Shown one piece after another: positions 1-5,181 of a stretch of DNA of 5,181 bases (position 1 is the stretch's first letter; the number at the start of each line of letters is the position of its first letter). This DNA is from Bacteriovoracaceae bacterium UBA7317 (GTDB taxonomy: Bacteria > Bdellovibrionota > Bacteriovoracia > Bacteriovoracales > Bacteriovoracaceae), in NCBI GenBank assembly GCA_002474345.1, contig DKQD01000164.1:1-5181 (forward strand), read 5' to 3'. A program made the translations under genes and the position numbers. Under the pieces are notes generated by a model, which was not told the origin of the DNA, did no database searches, and saw only the letters and a list, made by a program, of their open reading frames with translations.

Positions 1-2
1 TC

Positions 3-50
3 TACTTCGCCAGGACGGCTTCAAACGCTGTAATTTCTAATTATAACTAA
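3..50 (+). CDS. Possible 3' tail of a rightward gene cut by the window edge
   Basis: One rightward frame is open from the left edge and ends with TAA at 48-50, nine bases before a strong rightward terminator hairpin. It would encode the last 15 residues YFARTASNAVISNYN. The other two rightward frames also end nearby (TAA at 31-33 and TAA at 38-40), so the frame choice rests only on its closeness to the terminator. That terminator implies a rightward transcript entering from the left. The tail is too short to assign a product. Confidence 0.3.
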   Translation, partial: YFARTASNAVISNYN

Positions 51-58
51 AGACTCGA

Positions 59-84
59 GGCCTGCTTTTTCAAGCGGGCCTTTT
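59..84 (+). terminator. Intrinsic (Rho-independent) terminator, rightward
   Basis: The sequence GGCCTGCTT (59-67), loop TTTC (68-71) and AAGCGGGCC (72-80) form a 9-bp GC-rich stem with one T-G wobble, followed directly by TTTT and then CTATAT. This is a standard intrinsic terminator for rightward transcription and would end the gene entering from the left. Read leftward, the same hairpin has no adjoining T-tract (it is followed by TCGAGTCTTT), so it is at best a weak stop for the leftward operon that ends at 121. Confidence 0.85.
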
Positions 85-120
85 CTATATTTCCTGCATA
101 AACTCTTCGTAGCAGCAACG

Positions 121-1239
121 CTAAAAAGTTGAAGTAAGTAAAAGCTCAAAAATGTTTATATCTCTCGACCTTTTTGCGTTTTGATTACTCGAACTTGAGG
201 GAGTTACCTCTTCACTTACATTTAAAGACCTCAAGTAAGCGCCCGCATTAAAAATGCTAACTTTGACACCCACTCCTAGCTTTGTTTCGGAAGTGACCCT
301 GTCGTTTCCATCGGTAGGATCGATGGAAGCTTCAGTTTCCGTTGATTTTTGAAAGGAGACAATAGCTTTATTAACAAGAGGCAAAAAAGAAGTCGTCAAA
401 AGGAATTCACCGCCAAAAATCAATTTTCTTGTTTTCCGGTGATGGTTTTGATTCTTACCACTGCTAGTCATATTTCCAGTAGAATCATTATAGGTTTGCT
501 TATAAGTCGAAGGGGCCTTTGACTCTGGGGACATAATGTACGTCACCTCAAACCTTGGAGATAGGAGCATACTATTCAAAACGACAGACCCACTCAAATA
601 ACTTTCCTGCCAAAAAAGAGTGGCCAGCTCATCTCCAGAACTTATGACAAGGTTGGAACCACCTCCCAAGATAAAAGGACCAAACAATTCATAGAGAAAA
701 CCTGAGCCAAGTTTGTATGTATTTTCTGTAACCGCCTCCACGTAGTCGGAAGCCTCTTCAGAACTTCCATAGGATGTTGAGACTGATTTCATCGATCCAT
801 TTGCACCGACAAGAAAAGGACCTAAACCAAAAACAGTTCCCGAAAAAACGCCTCCCAAATGAATCCTAAACTCGAGGTTTTTTTCTGTTACATAAGAGTT
901 TTGAGTGTTGTTTGGGATATAATATTTTTTTTTACTGTTGAGGTCGGCGTATCCTTGTGCTGAAAAGCCAGCAATTTTCATTTTTCCAGAAAGGATTTGA
1001 CCTGATTGAGAATAACCCTTCTCTTCAACATTTTCGACTTCTGTTGTGACCTCAACTTTTTCACTCTCTCTAACTGTTGGAGCAATATTATAATTGAGCC
1101 CTACTTGTAATCCAGATTGGGGAATTTTTGTAAGTACTGCTGGATTTTCAACAATCTGAGTGGGGTCAAGAGGAAGTGAAGAATAGGAACCATAAGCATT
1201 TTTTAAAAGAAGAAAAAAAACAACCCAGAGCTTTAACAC
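121..1239 (-). CDS. Probable outer-membrane beta-barrel protein (372 aa)
   Basis: I do not recognise a named family. Residues 1-17 look like a signal peptide: a basic start (MLK), a hydrophobic core (LWVVFFLLL) and a likely cleavage after NAYG. The rest is rich in Gly, Ser and Thr, with alternating polar/hydrophobic stretches separated by polar loop-like segments, such as the Asn/His/Lys-rich loop near residues 255-270. It ends in LLLTSTF, a C-terminal Phe typical of the beta-signal used for outer-membrane barrel insertion. The start is GTG at 1237-1239; AGAGG at 1246-1250 lies 6 nt before it. The gene follows the metalloprotease by 9 nt, so the two are almost certainly one operon. I infer an envelope role, for example structural or in export or anchoring of the protease, but the sequence does not prove this. 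No convincing leftward terminator is seen after the TAG. Confidence 0.75.
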   Translation of the reverse strand: MLKLWVVFFLLLKNAYGSYSSLPLDPTQIVENPAVLTKIPQSGLQVGLNYNIAPTVRESEKVEVTTEVENVEEKGYSQSGQILSGKMKIAGFSAQGYADLNSKKKYYIPNNTQNSYVTEKNLEFRIHLGGVFSGTVFGLGPFLVGANGSMKSVSTSYGSSEEASDYVEAVTENTYKLGSGFLYELFGPFILGGGSNLVISSGDELATLFWQESYLSGSVVLNSMLLSPRFEVTYIMSPESKAPSTYKQTYNDSTGNMTSSGKNQNHHRKTRKLIFGGEFLLTTSFLPLVNKAIVSFQKSTETEASIDPTDGNDRVTSETKLGVGVKVSIFNAGAYLRSLNVSEEVTPSSSSNQNAKRSRDINIFELLLTSTF

Positions 1240-1245
1240 TTTTAA

Positions 1246-1250
1246 CCTCT
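1246..1250 (-). promoter_or_regulatory. Ribosome binding site overlapping the upstream stop codon
   Basis: On the leftward strand, AGAGG lies 6 nt before a GTG start and shares two bases with the TAG stop (1249-1251) of the protease gene. It supports GTG as the true start of the downstream barrel gene. It also suggests that ribosomes finishing the protease can re-initiate there, i.e. translational coupling. Confidence 0.7.
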
Positions 1251-2892
1251 AATTTATAAAACCTCTTTTTTTCCTTGAGAGGATGAATGTCAGTAAAATT
1301 ATACCTAAACTTGCGAGGAATAAAAGAGGGCTTTGAATTATAAGAGCTAGAGGCATAAGAAGACCCACAACAAAAATTTTGAGAACGCCATTGCCTTCGA
1401 TTATTTTAGCAAAAAACGGTGAGTATATATAATACCAGTTCACTAACTTGGCCCCAAATGAAAACTGAAGAAGGACCTTATCCCGGAGCTTTCTAAATTG
1501 ATTTACATAAGGACTTAGAGGTGATCCAAAAGCCGCTGTCGCGATAAAGCACTTTCCAATGCCACTCACTTCGGCCCTGTCTTCCAAGCAACCTGAAATA
1601 GTTGGTGAATAACTTGACTGGGCAGTCTTAAAAGCAGCGACAGTTTTCCTTCTCGCATTTAAAACTGAAGCAGAATCAATTGAATTATGGATACCCATAT
1701 TTTCGCCCTTATAATAAATCCTAGGGTTAGAAAAATAAGCAACTCTTGGACAACTAACATCCTTTGCCGTGCATTCAGTTGAATAAGACATAATGGTTCT
1801 ATACCTTTGAGCAATACTCACCCAACCAAAGCCGGATATGCGAGTCGCCGTTGGATCAACCTTTGCCTCGTCATTTTGATAACGATCATGATTTAATCCC
1901 ATATTGTGCCCTAACTCGTGAGCAAATGTTTCATAAGCACAGTCCACATCAGTAATACTAAAAGCGTAAGAGGAACTTGAATTTACATAAGCAAGCCCAC
2001 AATAGTCACCTCCATCTTTTGTATATAGTGCGACTAAATCGGCGCCTTTAGAATCTCTTGTGGTATGAACACTATCCATTTTACTGTCACCATCGGTTCG
2101 AAGAGCAGTCAAGTCTGTGTTCATATTTCCAGTTTCTGTGTAAGAAATTGATGAGGCATTCACAAGTCTATAACGGTAATCAACACAACTATTGGCAAGA
2201 GCAATATTAGTCGCATCAATATCAGCTTGAGCATCTGTAGCTATATTGAGACCTGAAGCTGCATCACTTGTGTAAAAAATTGCAACATCAATAAAGGTTC
2301 CGTCGGCATCCGTATCGGCGTTTAAGGGTGGAGAAGAAGGCTCTTCATCTCTTGGAGGAATAATAGCATCATTTAAAACTTGGTTTCTTTCTTTGAAAGA
2401 TGCCACAGCATGAATGCCATTTCCCATCCAAGAGACTGAGTAAATTTCCCCTTCTGAGGTGTGTATATTGGCGGCCATCTTATCATCCTTAATAACAATG
2501 GCAACGACACTTCCCTGCTGGTTTAAAATATGTCCCATCCATGAGAAGTCATTGGGTCCTCTTTCATCAACGTGGTCTCTATAAGCAACCAGCTTAACGT
2601 CGTCAAAAAGATTTAAGATAAGAATTGACTTAGAATAAGGGTCTTTGAGACTCTCCCCTATATCAAATGACTCTTCCTTTAAATCAAAAAGTTCATCGTT
2701 TAATTTGTAAAAACCAATTCTCTTATAATTTTTCTGCTCTTTAAAAATATCTATTCTTTTTCTTACAGCACGACTTTCCATTCCGAATTCAGCATCTTCA
2801 TCAAAGGTCTTGGAAAAAATCTCAATTCCGTAAACATAACTTATGTTTACGGAAAAAAAGAAAAGAAGGAAGGAGAAGGTAATTTTAAACAT
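1249..2892 (-). CDS. Secreted M12B/reprolysin-like zinc metalloprotease with CFI-box C-terminus (547 aa)
   Basis: A predicted exported protease. Residues 1-22 are a signal peptide (hydrophobic FSFLLFFFSV, likely cleavage after YVYG). Residues ~23-190 resemble an N-terminal propeptide; it contains no Cys, so a cysteine-switch latch is unlikely. A Pro/Asp-rich linker with a DxDxDG motif (193-198) leads into the catalytic domain (~199-422). The zinc site is HELGHNMGLNHD: H325, E326 (general base), H329, H335 and then D336. The Asp after the third His is the M12B signature, whereas astacins have Glu and M10 enzymes usually Ser. The Met-turn is IMSYS (M368). Cysteines 236, 298, 318, 374 and 381 suggest disulfides, consistent with an extracytoplasmic location. 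FSNPRIYYKGENMGI followed by a basic helix to AAFK closes the domain as in related bacterial reprolysins. Residues 448-500 are a CFI-box module, then two hydrophobic segments and a basic tail. Start ATG at 2890-2892; an imperfect GAGTGG lies 6 nt upstream. It heads an operon with the barrel protein. The substrate is unknown; digestion of prey or host protein is inference. Confidence 0.9.
   Translation of the reverse strand: MFKITFSFLLFFFSVNISYVYGIEIFSKTFDEDAEFGMESRAVRKRIDIFKEQKNYKRIGFYKLNDELFDLKEESFDIGESLKDPYSKSILILNLFDDVKLVAYRDHVDERGPNDFSWMGHILNQQGSVVAIVIKDDKMAANIHTSEGEIYSVSWMGNGIHAVASFKERNQVLNDAIIPPRDEEPSSPPLNADTDADGTFIDVAIFYTSDAASGLNIATDAQADIDATNIALANSCVDYRYRLVNASSISYTETGNMNTDLTALRTDGDSKMDSVHTTRDSKGADLVALYTKDGGDYCGLAYVNSSSSYAFSITDVDCAYETFAHELGHNMGLNHDRYQNDEAKVDPTATRISGFGWVSIAQRYRTIMSYSTECTAKDVSCPRVAYFSNPRIYYKGENMGIHNSIDSASVLNARRKTVAAFKTAQSSYSPTISGCLEDRAEVSGIGKCFIATAAFGSPLSPYVNQFRKLRDKVLLQFSFGAKLVNWYYIYSPFFAKIIEGNGVLKIFVVGLLMPLALIIQSPLLFLASLGIILLTFILSRKKRGFIN
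1252..1551 (-). other. CFI-box C-terminal module plus two membrane helices of the protease
   Basis: Residues 448-500 begin with CFIATAAFGSPLSP and continue with the conserved pattern of a R..RD..L helix, a small-residue turn, and WYYIYSPFFAKII. This matches the CFI-box-CTERM type domain found at the ends of many exported proteins in Deltaproteobacteria and relatives. It is followed by two hydrophobic stretches (about 503-521 and 522-538, split at Q520-S-P) and the basic end SRKKRG. Known: such hydrophobic-plus-basic ends are usually sorting or membrane-anchoring tails. Inferred: the protease stays membrane-attached, or is cut at the tail for release. Cys448 at the head of the box could be the modified or processed residue. 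Confidence 0.8.
2826..2854. repeat. Perfect 29-bp palindrome inside the protease signal-peptide codons
   Basis: TTCCGTAAACATAA (2826-2839), a single C at 2840, and TTATGTTTACGGAA (2841-2854) match perfectly over 14 base pairs. The element starts 38 bases into the protease gene and covers codons ~13-23, the end of the signal peptide and its likely cleavage site. As mRNA it can fold into a 12-bp hairpin with loop AAGUU, with a U6 run beginning eight bases after the stem. It could be a DNA-binding site or an mRNA structure affecting elongation, attenuation or translation. The symmetry is certain; the function is unknown. Confidence 0.85.
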
Positions 2893-2928
2893 TCTTAACC
2901 ACTCTTATTATTATTTTTTTATGAATGA

Positions 2929-2957
2929 ATTTTATTGGTAAAAATACCTTTTGAAAA
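2929..2957 (-). promoter_or_regulatory. Sigma70-like promoter for the protease/barrel operon
   Basis: On the leftward strand, a TTTTCA -35 (2952-2957) is spaced 17 bp from a TAAAAT -10 (2929-2934). These match 4/6 and 5/6 of the consensus. Transcription would start near 2922, giving a leader of about 30 nt before the ATG at 2892. The spacer contains a small dyad GGTA-N4-TACC (2937-2948) that could be a regulator half-site pair but is short enough to be chance. The surrounding DNA is very A/T-rich. Confidence 0.5.
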
Positions 2958-3003
2958 ACTTTTTTTATATATTTACTGGCCCCCCTCTTTTTGGACCAAT
3001 TTT

Positions 3004-3032
3004 TTAATTGTAGACTACAATTTGCTTATCAT
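3004..3032 (+). promoter_or_regulatory. Candidate promoter of the oxidase gene
   Basis: TATCAT at 3027-3032 matches the -10 consensus at 5/6. Seventeen bases upstream is TTAATT (3004-3009), a poor -35. An alternative pair is TTGTAG (3008-3013) with CATATT (3030-3035) at 16-bp spacing. The weak -35 in either reading fits a promoter controlled by a regulator at the overlapping palindrome. The gene's ribosome site is AAGGGG, ending at 3044, eight bases before the ATG. Confidence 0.4.
3006..3022. promoter_or_regulatory. Operator-like perfect palindrome upstream of the oxidase gene
   Basis: AATTGTAGACTACAATT is a perfect inverted repeat with 8-bp arms around a central A. It lies about 30 bases before the oxidase start codon, overlapping the predicted -35/spacer region, so a bound protein would block or touch RNA polymerase. 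The core TTGTAGACTACAA fits the T-N11-A dyad typical of LysR-type regulators. Its TGTA/TACA halves also recall other repressor sites, but in the opposite order to the TACA-N2-TGTA of BlaI/CopY. No regulator gene is visible in the window, so the identity of the binding protein is open. Confidence 0.55.
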
Positions 3033-3052
3033 ATTCAAAAGGGGCTTAGCCT

Positions 3053-4186
3053 ATGCCTTTAGAAAAATTTGACTGTCTTGTGATAGGTCTCGGTGGGATG
3101 GGGAGTGCAGCTTTGTTTGAGCTTAAAAAACAAGGTCTCAATGTTATGGGAATCGAGCAATTTTCAATTCCTCATGACAAAGGATCTTCTCATGGACTTT
3201 CAAGGATTATAAGACTTGCCTACTTTGAACACCCCTCTTACATCCCTTTACTTAAAAGGTCTTATACCCTATGGAGAGAACTTGAAAACGAGTCTAGTGA
3301 AAAGCTGCTTTTACAAACAGGCTCCATCGATGCCTCTTTACCAGATGACCGCGTTTTTAAAGGATCCCTTAAATCATGCCTTGATTACAACCTAGACCAT
3401 GAAATTCTAGATGGGAACTCCTTAACAAAAAAGTTTCCAGGATATGGACTTCCCAAAAAATTTAAAGCCGTTTATCAACCTGAAGGAGGCATCCTAATAC
3501 CAGAGAAATGCATCACTACTTTCACTAATATGGCCAAAAAGAAAGGGGCCATCATAAAAGAAGGAGAAAAGGTTCTCAACTTGGAAAAGGATCCCTACGG
3601 AATCAAAGTTACGACCAACCAGAAAAGTTATCTAGCAAAAAAGGCCGTTATCACGGCTGGATCATGGACAAGTGAACTTATCTCTGAATTTCATTCAATC
3701 CTTACTCCCGTCAGACAGGTCATGGGTTGGTTTAAACCAAAAAAAGAGGAAGATTTTACAAAAGAAGTTTTTCCCGTTTTTAATTTAGAGGTAGAGGAAG
3801 GGCATTTTTATGGATTCCCATCGTTAGACCAAACGGGCCTCAAAATAGGAAAATGGCAGCATCGTCATGAAAAAACAGTTCCTGATCAGCTAAGAACTGA
3901 CATCGATAAAGAGGATGAAGAGGTCTTAAGAATTTGTCTTAAACATTACTTTCCCAAGGCCAATGGACAGCTTTTAAACGCTAAGGCCTGTATGTTTACA
4001 AATACTCCAGATGAGCATTTCCTTATCCATCAAAGCCCCTCAATGCCTCTCTTGTCTGCCAGCGGTTTTTCAGGGCATGGTTTTAAATTTTGCAGTGTCA
4101 TTGGGGAAATTATAGGGCAACTTATTATAAGAGGAAAAACCGATTACGATATCGACCTTTTTTCAATCCGCAGGTTTGGTAGGTAA
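3053..4186 (+). CDS. Monomeric sarcosine oxidase / N-methyltryptophan oxidase family FAD enzyme (377 aa)
   Basis: A probable cytoplasmic flavin amine oxidase that uses O2 to demethylate or oxidise an N-methyl or cyclic amino acid, giving H2O2 (and formaldehyde if the substrate is N-methylated). The N-terminal dinucleotide-binding fold shows GLGGMG (12-17), ending in acidic E35. SSHGLSRIIR carries H47, R51 and R54, equivalent to H45, R49 and R52 of Bacillus MSOX. FYGFPS has Y253 (MSOX Y254), GLKIG has K264 (the oxygen-activating K265), ACMFTNTPDEHF has C313 (covalent 8-alpha-cysteinyl FAD, C315) and SGHGFKF has K345 (K348). Length is normal for the family (~370-390). The residue aligned with MSOX H269 is W268, so sarcosine may not be the substrate; N-methyltryptophan, pipecolate-type or another amine is possible. 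No signal peptide. ATG at 3053 has AAGGGG upstream. It is transcribed alone, divergent from the protease operon, with an operator-like palindrome before it. No glycine-cleavage, folate or formaldehyde genes adjoin it. Confidence 0.9.
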   Translation: MPLEKFDCLVIGLGGMGSAALFELKKQGLNVMGIEQFSIPHDKGSSHGLSRIIRLAYFEHPSYIPLLKRSYTLWRELENESSEKLLLQTGSIDASLPDDRVFKGSLKSCLDYNLDHEILDGNSLTKKFPGYGLPKKFKAVYQPEGGILIPEKCITTFTNMAKKKGAIIKEGEKVLNLEKDPYGIKVTTNQKSYLAKKAVITAGSWTSELISEFHSILTPVRQVMGWFKPKKEEDFTKEVFPVFNLEVEEGHFYGFPSLDQTGLKIGKWQHRHEKTVPDQLRTDIDKEDEEVLRICLKHYFPKANGQLLNAKACMFTNTPDEHFLIHQSPSMPLLSASGFSGHGFKFCSVIGEIIGQLIIRGKTDYDIDLFSIRRFGR

Positions 4187-4219
4187 AGGAATCTCTGAAC
4201 AAAAAAGAAATATTCATTC

Positions 4220-4246
4220 AAGCAATTTTTTTAAGCTGCTTTTTTC
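4220..4246 (+). terminator. Weak candidate terminator after the oxidase gene
   Basis: AAGCA (4220-4224) pairs with TGCTT (4237-4241) across a T-rich loop and is followed by more T residues. It lies 34 bases after the oxidase stop and overlaps the last codons of the convergent gene. The stem is only 5 bp, so termination may be inefficient or may rely on the convergent arrangement. No better hairpin exists in the short intergenic gap (4187-4230). Confidence 0.3.
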
Positions 4247-5181
4247 TCTTCCTCCAGCTTGGCCTGCTCCAAGATGTCTTTGTAAGGGTTAATTAAGTTA
4301 TTTTTTATGATTTTTTCGTTGAGCTTTGATTTGTCTGGTATAAGGCGCACAGACTTTGATAGGGCCTCAAATTTTTCAGAGTAATCTTCATTCAAAAGAA
4401 CTTTGAGTAAGAAGGAAACAAACCTCGACCTTTGATTAATAAGATCCATTGTCTTTTCGAAGTCTGGATATAATCGTGCCAAATTTGCTGCTTTCTTGAG
4501 CTTATCTTCATCAATTTGATAAATTTCCCTTATTAGAAAAATGTATTCAAAAAGGTTTTTGAAGGTTTTATGGAGGTCACCTATCTTATCATCAAGAGTT
4601 CTCACAATATTTTTATTGATTGTATAGTTAACTTTTCCTAGCACAAATTTGGCAGAATTTGCATACCTCATAAGGTTTTCAATAATTCCACAGACCTTTT
4701 CCGTAGCCTCAGATTGATAATTTATTTTTTTTTGTGTTGGTAAATCTTCCATAACCCACTCTTCTGGCACTATTTCATCTAACTGTTTTTTTAAAGAAAC
4801 AAGCTGATAAAGTTCCTTATCTAATTTTATTTTAAGGTTTCTAAGCTCTTCTTTAAAAAAGCTTGAATTGTAAGTGTCAGATAAAGGTGAAATAAATTTT
4901 TCTAAAATCATTAATGATTCGTTAATGGAGTATTCAAGGAATTTAGATATATTTTCATTCCCCTTTAATAAAAGAACTTCTTTTAAAAAGAAGTAACTTA
5001 ACTGATCCATTTGGGTCTTTTTGTGAAAAGCCTCTGCCTCTGAAAAGTCTTCAGCGATAATCATTAAGCGCTCAACTATATCATTTGAAGAACATAAGGG
5101 AGCATAAGATAATTTTAAAACCTTATCACTATTAGATTTAGGATTGAAAACTTTAACTCTTTTGGGAAGATTATCTTCTAA
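4231..5181 (-). CDS. C-terminal part of an unrecognised protein, probably signal transduction (5' end beyond the window)
   Basis: The leftward frame is open from the window edge (5181) to TAA at 4231-4233, giving 316 visible residues. The first Met lies at 5064, but 39 further in-frame codons without a stop precede it. They read as real protein: KVLKLSYAPL, then IVERLMIIAEDFSEAEAF. That last stretch resembles the final beta-strand and exit helix of a PAS-type sensor domain (hydrophobic strand, then ED-x-S/T-E), and it spans the Met. No good ribosome site precedes 5064, so the true start lies outside. After the PAS-like end the protein is almost entirely helical and charged, with a likely coiled coil (LRNLKIKLDKELYQLVSLKKQLDE) and an acidic/basic end EEEKKAA. 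I see no histidine-kinase N or G box, no HxxKG Hpt motif and no GGDEF/EAL. It converges on the oxidase gene with a 44-base gap. Family not recognised. Confidence 0.8.
   Translation of the reverse strand, partial: LEDNLPKRVKVFNPKSNSDKVLKLSYAPLCSSNDIVERLMIIAEDFSEAEAFHKKTQMDQLSYFFLKEVLLLKGNENISKFLEYSINESLMILEKFISPLSDTYNSSFFKEELRNLKIKLDKELYQLVSLKKQLDEIVPEEWVMEDLPTQKKINYQSEATEKVCGIIENLMRYANSAKFVLGKVNYTINKNIVRTLDDKIGDLHKTFKNLFEYIFLIREIYQIDEDKLKKAANLARLYPDFEKTMDLINQRSRFVSFLLKVLLNEDYSEKFEALSKSVRLIPDKSKLNEKIIKNNLINPYKDILEQAKLEEEKKAA

Noticed and set aside
59..80. Hairpin as the terminator of the leftward protease/barrel operon
   Set aside because: In the leftward direction the stem is followed by TCGAGTCTTT rather than a T-tract; the T-run is on the rightward side, so it mainly serves the gene from the left.
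2826..2854. Palindrome as an ordinary intrinsic terminator
   Set aside because: It lies inside an intact coding sequence, the U-run is eight bases away from the stem rather than adjacent, and the stem is AT-rich.
2978..2997. GGCC...GGACC stretch with a six-C run as a hairpin or terminator
   Set aside because: Pairing is short and mismatched, and the position between divergent promoters does not call for a terminator.
4231..5064. A complete 277-aa gene starting at the ATG at 5062-5064
   Set aside because: The frame stays open for 39 more codons to the window edge, no clear ribosome site precedes that ATG, and the protein-like sequence runs smoothly through it. It is annotated as 5'-truncated instead.
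1..5181. CRISPR array, tRNA/rRNA, insertion sequence, toxin-antitoxin or defence island
   Set aside because: No repeated spacer units, tRNA-like folds, transposase motifs or recognised defence domains are visible. Apart from the odd palindrome, the genes are envelope, metabolic and signalling types.

Overview
The window is AT-rich bacterial chromosome with tightly packed genes, and it suggests a Gram-negative host. The evidence is two signal-peptide proteins, one of them resembling an outer-membrane beta-barrel, and a protease that ends in a CFI-box C-terminal module followed by membrane helices. That C-terminal arrangement is known mainly from Deltaproteobacteria-like lineages and their relatives. 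Together with the AT-rich codon use and the envelope/secreted protease content, it would fit a predatory Bdellovibrionota/Bacteriovoracaceae-type bacterium. That placement is inference; no rRNA or marker gene is present.

Layout from left to right. (1) The first ~50 bases are probably the tail of a rightward gene, closed by a good intrinsic terminator at 59-84. (2) A leftward two-gene operon occupies 121-2892. Its first gene (1249-2892) is a secreted M12B/reprolysin-like zinc metalloprotease with a CFI-box and a two-helix, basic C-terminal tail. Its second gene (121-1239) is a probable outer-membrane beta-barrel protein that starts with GTG, 9 nt after the protease stop, with its ribosome binding site overlapping that stop. 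(3) A divergent intergenic region (2893-3052) carries a sigma70-like promoter for the leftward operon and, on the rightward side, a perfect 17-bp palindrome that looks like an operator. (4) A rightward gene (3053-4186) encodes a monomeric sarcosine oxidase/N-methyltryptophan oxidase family flavoenzyme with its FAD-linking cysteine intact. (5) A leftward gene (4231 to beyond the right edge) converges on it. Its reading frame stays open through the window edge, so only the C-terminal part of the protein is seen. It looks like a signal-transduction protein with a PAS-like strand followed by helical, coiled-coil-rich sequence.

The protease and barrel protein are probably co-expressed and both act in the envelope. 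The oxidase looks like a stand-alone metabolic gene under its own, possibly repressed, promoter. The most surprising non-coding signal is a perfect 29-bp palindrome (14-bp arms, 1-bp centre) inside the signal-peptide codons of the protease gene. I see no CRISPR array, tRNA, rRNA, insertion sequence or recognised defence system. No gene-free stretch exceeds about 160 bases.
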